64,000 nucleotides of DNA from Neurospora tetraspora (taxonomy: Eukaryota; Ascomycota; Sordariomycetes; Sordariales; Sordariaceae), in assembly GCF_033439725.1 (NCBI RefSeq), contig NW_026944384.1, positions 4,526,001 to 4,590,000 of the forward strand, in the 5' to 3' direction. The position numbers were made by a program, and so were the translations under genes. Positions within the stretch are counted from its first letter, which is position 1; the number at the start of each line of letters is the position of its first letter. Shown here one piece after another: positions 62,077-64,000 of the stretch. The notes under the pieces were generated by a model. That model did not search any database and was not told the origin of the DNA. It worked only from the letters and a program-made list of their open reading frames with translations.

Positions 62077-62433
62077 CTCATTTTGGGCGGGCTGGGGAAG
62101 GAAGGCTGGGGTGAGGAGGATCTTGATCTAAACAGGGATCGCCATCAGCAAAAACCCCTAAGCAATTCAATGCTCCACGGTGATCAGACAATAGCGGGTC
62201 ATTTGCGAGATACCAACATGATAGGCATGACAGGAAGTGCATCAAGCAAGGCCGAGAGAAAGTTGAGATGGTCACGTTGGGATAGTACCGCATCCTCTCA
62301 TTCAAGTCGGATTTATCCTTCCCACATACAGTCTAGTACTTCAAGTGAGAGAATGAGTCCATCTGTACGATGATTGGACCAGAAGGAAGGCGCCACTGGC
62401 GGTTGTCGCGACAGACCACGCGATGCTCGGTTT

Positions 62434-62473
62434 CCGGAGATTCAAATGTCGAGCCGGAGATTCAAATGTCGAG
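62434..62473 (+). repeat. 20-bp perfect tandem duplication
   Basis: Two perfect adjacent copies of a 20-bp unit (62434-62453 and 62454-62473), beginning CCGGAGATTC. Perfect identity points to a recent event. Confidence 0.9.
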
Positions 62474-62854
62474 AGCCGAAGGAAAGCTTCAAGTAAGCAA
62501 GCATGAAGGAATGCTGAGTCCGATGGCGCTTGCTGCAATCAAGTCCCGACAGCTGGGGAAGGCAGCTTTGGGACGAAGCGGTGGACGACAACACAGTCGA
62601 GACAGTATCGGGAAATGCTGAGTCGATATATCAGTTTTGGCGTTCTGGATTTCGGAATGCTATACTCTCGAATATGAGTCTTCAGAACCGGAGTAAAAAG
62701 ATCTTCTCCGGTCTTGCCCTTCGGAGTTGCAAGTGCACCTGCTGTCATTACATCCGTTAGCCAATGACTTTACGATACCACTCAAGAGTTCAAGAACAAC
62801 GTTCGGCAGCATTGTCCGAGTTCGAAGCTTGGAAAGATCCAGACGATGTCGAGG

Positions 62855-62965
62855 ATGGCCTCCCACACTGCTACACTCCAATCAAACGGACAGTTCATTG
62901 CTGCCGCCGCCGACGATGTCGAGATGGAAAATCCAATCACAGACACCTTGGCATTCCCAGTCTGA
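62855..62965 (+). CDS. Small ORF, 36 aa, or first exon
   Basis: An ATG in good context (AGGATGGCC) opens 36 codons of fungal-gene-like composition (MASHTATLQSNGQF, DDVEMENPITDTLAFPV). A continuation by splicing was not found. Weak candidate. Confidence 0.15.
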   Translation: MASHTATLQSNGQFIAAAADDVEMENPITDTLAFPV

Positions 62966-64000
62966 GACCCCATGGCGGCCAATCTTACCAATGAAAGGCC
63001 CTGGTCGAAGGGGTCTCAGGCCCCTGGTTGACCCTCTCCACTCGTCTTCTTCGTCTTTACCCGTTGTGGCAGCCAAGGTGTGAAGGGACCCGAAGCCACT
63101 GATATGAGGCTTGTGATGAGAACCAGAGGGGCCGTTTTGGTTCCGTAACATGGTCATGGTGTTCGTGCCGTTTCTGCAATCGACTTGGTTTTTGGGGCAT
63201 TTGATAACTGTACTGCGTACGTAGGGGTGATAGAGGTGTTGAGATTCCAGGATTTGTCGGCTTCTTCTCGCGCAGCTTGGTCACGACGGTGAGTGTGAAG
63301 ATGAATGACCAGCACGTATCCCTTCGTATCCATCCAGCTGACCGTCGAAAAAGATAAAAAGTTCGTGAAGCGCAGAACCCCAATCCCTGGTCGATGAGGG
63401 GGAAGTGTGGTGGTGTGTGAATTGTGTGAAAGTCTTTGCATTTTTGTAGCGCTAAAAGATGGCGTAAAAACACTAGCGGAGACCCCTCAAAACGAAGCTC
63501 GAAAAGACAAGGCATTGCAAGGCAAGGGTTCCACGTCCAAAGGTGAGCATTCGGATGGGAAAGTGGACTCGACAGTCCGGCTAACTTGAAACGCGAGTCT
63601 TTATCACTGTTCTGACCACCCACGTGCAAATTGCGCTTCTTGATTCCCATCATCTCTGTCGATTCCATCGTCGTGCTCCGATTGTCCTCGGGGTCCTCAT
63701 TAAACTTGAATTGGATGGCTGACCGTGCCCCCCTCCGCCTCCACTACAGTGCCCGGCTGTCATCAAGCTTATTGAAGAGAAGTGCGAGGCTGGCCCTGGT
63801 TGTGTTGGTAAGAAGTGGTGATGGGAAGGAATGGATGGGCGTGCAGAGAGATTTCGGGAGGCTCAGAGAGCTTCTTTTTTGACTGGACTGCCTTGATCCC
63901 GGTCATCTTTGCAGCCCCCCTTCATTGGAGCTCATTCCTGTTGCGACGCCGGCCTCAGGGGAAAACGCGAGACACCAAGGAACTGGATATGGGTGTGAGA

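Larger units (their letters stand above)
57737..64000. other. Gene-poor right end, 6.3 kb
   Basis: No gene is firmly supported. Weak candidates are listed apart. The stretch also has short tandem repeats at 59408-59430 (CCTAGAAT type), 62050-62076 and 62434-62473, and a G-rich block at 60212-60258. Composition varies, without the extreme AT bias of heavy repeat-induced mutation. Confidence 0.45.

Noticed and set aside
63057-63668. 203-codon minus-strand frame at the right end
   Set aside because: Composition is rich in Cys, His and Trp without pattern, typical of chance frames.

Overview
The window is nuclear DNA of a filamentous ascomycete, most likely a member of the Sordariomycetes and probably Sordariales. 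The genes carry short introns (51-181 nt) with GTAAGT-like donors. Their products are typical of Pezizomycotina: an AA9 polysaccharide monooxygenase, a Ctk1-type kinase with a long RS domain, a CAC-3/RBBP4 histone chaperone and large F-box proteins. The long poly-Asn run coded by (AAC)n also fits this group. No rRNA, convincing tRNA, viral or retroelement sequence was found.

From left to right: a frameshifted secreted AA9 gene (minus, 335-1116) lies beside a foldback element near 1.9-2.2 kb. Next come the nucleoporin POM34 (plus, 3193-4114) and an epoxide-hydrolase-fold protein that has lost its nucleophile and carries 39 consecutive Asn (minus, 4981-7306). The dense core runs from 9.8 to 31.3 kb. 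It holds HID1 (minus) divergent from signal peptidase subunit SPC3 (plus), and exonuclease XRN1 (minus) divergent from CAC-3/RBBP4 (plus). These are followed by a 1041-residue F-box protein (plus), a 672-residue disordered protein (minus) and the small membrane proteolipid PMP3 (minus).

After a 3 kb gap with a TA-flanked foldback element come an NRP1-like RNA-binding protein (plus, 34452-36645) and the CTK1 kinase (minus, 38620-42465), which converge. A 7.2 kb stretch without a recognisable gene precedes glycogen synthase (plus, 49639-51997), an F-box/LRR-like protein (plus, 53646-55777) and a calcineurin-like phosphoesterase (plus, to 57736). The last 6.2 kb has no gene I can support, only small ORFs and short repeats.

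The genes do not form a pathway cluster. They are mostly housekeeping genes: mRNA decay and transcription (XRN1, CTK1, NRP1), chromatin (CAC-3), the secretory pathway and envelope (SPC3, HID1, POM34, PMP3), and glycogen storage. The main oddities are broken or catalytically dead enzymes (AA9, epoxide hydrolase fold, NRP1 exonuclease domain), an open frame that continues for 137 codons past the CAC-3 stop, and three inverted-repeat elements. I did not find a clear new multi-gene system.
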